Assembly (NCBI GenBank): GCA_031275075.1
Contig: JAISPI010000041.1
Coordinates: 1 to 8,985, forward strand
Length of the DNA: 8,985 nt
Origin: Burkholderiales bacterium
Lineage (GTDB): Bacteria > Pseudomonadota > Gammaproteobacteria > Burkholderiales > Casimicrobiaceae
Reading direction: 5' to 3'
Shown one piece after another: positions 7,250 through 8,985 of this stretch (its first letter is position 1; every line of letters starts with the position of its first letter). The notes below the pieces were generated by a model, which was given only the letters and a program-made list of their open reading frames with translations, was not told the DNA's origin and did no database searches. Both the position numbers and the translations under genes were made by a program.

Positions 7250-8341
7250 ATGTCTGTCGAGGGTTCTCGTCCGTTCATACCGCAGCGGGTGTTGCTCATC
7301 AAGCTTCGCCATCACGGCGACGTGCTGCTCACCACGCCGTTGATCCGTGCCCTGCACCATGCCTACCCCGATGTCGAGGTGGATGCGCTGATTTACCGCG
7401 AAACCGAGGACATGTTGCGCCATAACCCGCAGGTAGTGCAGCGGTGGCTCATTGATCGTAACTGGAAAAAAGAGGGTGTTCGGATACAGGTCGGATGCGA
7501 ATGGCGGTTATGGCGGGCGCTGAAAGCACGGCGTTACGACCTGCTGATCCATTTGACTGAAAGCTGGCGCGGCGCGGCGTTGGCGCGTAGCTTGGGGACA
7601 AAACGCAGCGTTGCCTTCGATTATCCGCGCCGCGATAATAGTTTTTGGCGGTGCAGCTTTACCGATTTGGTGCCATTGCCGGGAGAGCCGTGCCACAACG
7701 CAGCATTGCAACTATCAACGTTGATGGCATTGGGGCTGACACCGAAAGGCGAAGATTTCCCCTTGTCGTTGTCCGTCGATGAAACGGCGCGAACCGTTTT
7801 TCTCGATACGTTACGGCGTACCGGTTGGCAAGGAGAGCCTTATCTGCTGATACATCCGGGCGCGCGCTGGTTTTTCAAATGCTGGGAAGACGCTTCCTTT
7901 TCCGCGTTGATCGACGCGCTGATCGCGCGCGGACACACCATCGTGTTAACCGGAGCGCCGGACGCGCGTGAAATGGCGATGGCTGCCAACATCCTGGCGT
8001 ATCTCAAAAACAAGGTGCGAGTGTATTCGCTGGTCGGGCAGTTGTCGCTCGCCGAATTGGCGGCAGCGATCGGTGGAGCGCAGTTATTCATCGGCGTCGA
8101 TTCGGTGCCGATGCACATGGCGGCAGCGCTGCAAATACCGGGCGTGACCTTGTTCGGGCCAAGCAAAGTGCACGAGTGGTCGCCTTGGCAAGCGCCGATC
8201 ACCGTGCTGAAAGCCTCTGACTGGACAACGTTGCCACACCCCGACAGCATCGACACGGCAACGACAACCCGTTATCTGGCAGCGATTCCGGTTGAAGCGG
8301 TTTTGGAAGCGGTGTTGGCGCGGATTAGTCGCGCCCGTTAA
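7250..8341 (+). CDS. waaQ: Lipopolysaccharide heptosyltransferase III-like protein (glycosyltransferase family 9)
   Basis: Transfers an ADP-activated heptose onto the LPS inner core at the cytoplasmic face of the inner membrane; WaaQ adds the branching heptose III. The 363-aa protein has the GT9 N-terminal signature RVLLIKLRHHGDVLLTTPLIRAL (13-35) with D24 at the usual catalytic-base position. The C-terminal nucleotide-sugar half has LIHPGARWFFKCWE (H202) and FIGVDSVPMHMAAALQIPGVTLFGPS (D284, H289). RHHGD and HPGARW..KCW are typical of the heptosyltransferase III subgroup, as opposed to WaaC/WaaF, though acceptor specificity is not provable here. An in-frame TAG at 7232-7234 rules out an earlier start. 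It is divergent from the polysaccharide deacetylase gene, suggesting a small envelope-sugar locus. Its last 17 bases overlap the 3' end of the opposing cytochrome gene. Confidence 0.88.
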   Translation: MSVEGSRPFIPQRVLLIKLRHHGDVLLTTPLIRALHHAYPDVEVDALIYRETEDMLRHNPQVVQRWLIDRNWKKEGVRIQVGCEWRLWRALKARRYDLLIHLTESWRGAALARSLGTKRSVAFDYPRRDNSFWRCSFTDLVPLPGEPCHNAALQLSTLMALGLTPKGEDFPLSLSVDETARTVFLDTLRRTGWQGEPYLLIHPGARWFFKCWEDASFSALIDALIARGHTIVLTGAPDAREMAMAANILAYLKNKVRVYSLVGQLSLAELAAAIGGAQLFIGVDSVPMHMAAALQIPGVTLFGPSKVHEWSPWQAPITVLKASDWTTLPHPDSIDTATTTRYLAAIPVEAVLEAVLARISRAR

Positions 8342-8909
8342 TCATTTTGGAGACAATGCCTTTGTCCGTAGTGTTTTCACCGATAAAGACGCCGGCAAGA
8401 TGCGCCATTACATACAGGCCGACAAAGTATCCGCAGTAGATATGTATTGTTTTTAAAACAGCGCGCACTTCGCGCACGTCGTCTCCCCTCGGGCCGAATT
8501 TCAAGAACAATCCTATGATGAGAATCAAGGCTAAAGCGGCGTAGAGCAAAATATACAGCCCACCCCGCAGCTTTTGATTTGAAGTTGCCTCTTTGGAAAA
8601 CGGTAAATTGAATTTTGGCTTGTTCGTAAAGAAGTCTATAAATCGCAAAATCAGCAAAGCGACTAACGCATAGCCCGCATAAAAATGCCATTCAAACATA
8701 GGGGTTCTGATTTTTCTTGCGATACTGCTCGCGTCTTGAGATGAAATCGAAATACCGTTTTCCGACAAAGAAGAAGCAATGACCTTGGCGATTCCTGGAA
8801 TGTTCAACCAAGTGGCGTTTAAAAACGCGGTGAAAAGCGCCAACAACACACACAGAGCTATCGTCCAATGCAAAAGCCTGTGTAAAAATGAAAAATACGT
8901 TTGATTCAT
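8325..8909 (-). CDS. Cytochrome b561-type membrane protein
   Basis: A 194-aa integral membrane protein reading leftward. It fits the prokaryotic cytochrome b561 / hydrogenase b-type cytochrome fold: four predicted TM helices at about 12-30, 74-94, 117-136 and 155-177. Candidate heme b ligands sit in helices 1, 2 and 4: H14 (RLLHWTIA), H75 (EWHFYAGY), H156 (KTIHIYCGY) and H170 (MAHLAG); H10 is a further histidine. The expected role is electron transfer between membrane quinone and a partner redox protein; the partner is not visible. GGA at 8919-8917, 7 bases upstream of the ATG, is a modest ribosome-binding site. By hand count of eight lines its region is about 45% G+C, against about 55-60% in lines sampled elsewhere, so it may have been acquired separately. 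Its 3' end overlaps the heptosyltransferase gene by 17 bases. A specific name (cybB, hydrogenase subunit) cannot be chosen. Confidence 0.85.
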   Translation of the reverse strand: MNQTYFSFLHRLLHWTIALCVLLALFTAFLNATWLNIPGIAKVIASSLSENGISISSQDASSIARKIRTPMFEWHFYAGYALVALLILRFIDFFTNKPKFNLPFSKEATSNQKLRGGLYILLYAALALILIIGLFLKFGPRGDDVREVRAVLKTIHIYCGYFVGLYVMAHLAGVFIGENTTDKGIVSKMINGRD

Positions 8910-8934
8910 GCGGTCATCCGTCTCTTAAAAAACC

Positions 8935-8965
8935 ATTAAAAAGGAGAAGTTAGGCAACCTGACAA
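8935..8965 (-). promoter_or_regulatory. Possible sigma70-like promoter for the cytochrome b561-type gene
   Basis: On the minus strand TTGTCA (8965-8960) and TTTAAT (8940-8935) each match the -35 and -10 consensus at five of six bases, but the 19-base spacer is longer than ideal. A transcript would start roughly 20 bases before the ATG. The A/T-rich background makes chance matches likely. Confidence 0.3.
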
Positions 8966-8985
8966 AACACGGAACAGGAAAAACC

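Noticed and set aside
7196..7423. A longer N-terminus for the deacetylase (76 more codons, start at 7423)
   Set aside because: The extra stretch overlaps the conserved heptosyltransferase N-terminal signature on the other strand and has no hydrophobic or domain character; the ATG at 7195 directly precedes the NodB strand.

Overview
The window looks like ordinary chromosomal sequence from a Gram-negative bacterium. It is probably a Pseudomonadota member of the beta/gamma type. The evidence is a MaeB-type malic enzyme close to the enterobacterial form, a CcmI-like cytochrome c maturation protein, an AroP-like permease, and a WaaQ-like heptosyltransferase, which implies heptose-containing LPS. 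Genus cannot be read from the sequence. Seven lines counted by hand show most of the window at about 55-60% G+C, while the last ~600 bases are near 45%. No RNA genes, insertion sequences, CRISPR arrays or phage genes were seen.

Layout. Bases 1-4610 hold three rightward, closely spaced genes: the 3' part of maeB (NADP malic enzyme with a phosphotransacetylase-like tail; its start lies left of the window), a ccmI-like gene (membrane anchor plus TPR domain), and an oxygen-dependent protoporphyrinogen oxidase (hemG, HemY type). Gaps of 30 and 44 bases make a shared transcript plausible. A perfect 16-bp inverted repeat straddles the hemG stop codon. A rightward aromatic amino acid permease (aroP-like) follows, with its own Shine-Dalgarno sequence. 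It converges with a leftward NodB-like polysaccharide deacetylase gene. That gene is divergent, across 54 bases, from a rightward heptosyltransferase (waaQ-like). The heptosyltransferase gene overlaps by 17 bases the 3' end of a leftward, A+T-richer cytochrome b561-type membrane protein gene.

How the genes relate. Two weak themes are visible. One is heme and cytochrome supply: hemG makes protoporphyrin IX, CcmI presents apocytochrome c for heme attachment, and the b561-type protein is a heme-carrying electron carrier. The other is envelope polysaccharide: the divergent deacetylase/heptosyltransferase pair. maeB and aroP are general metabolism and transport. I found no convincing novel multi-gene system. 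The most distinctive non-coding structure is the hairpin at 4585-4629.
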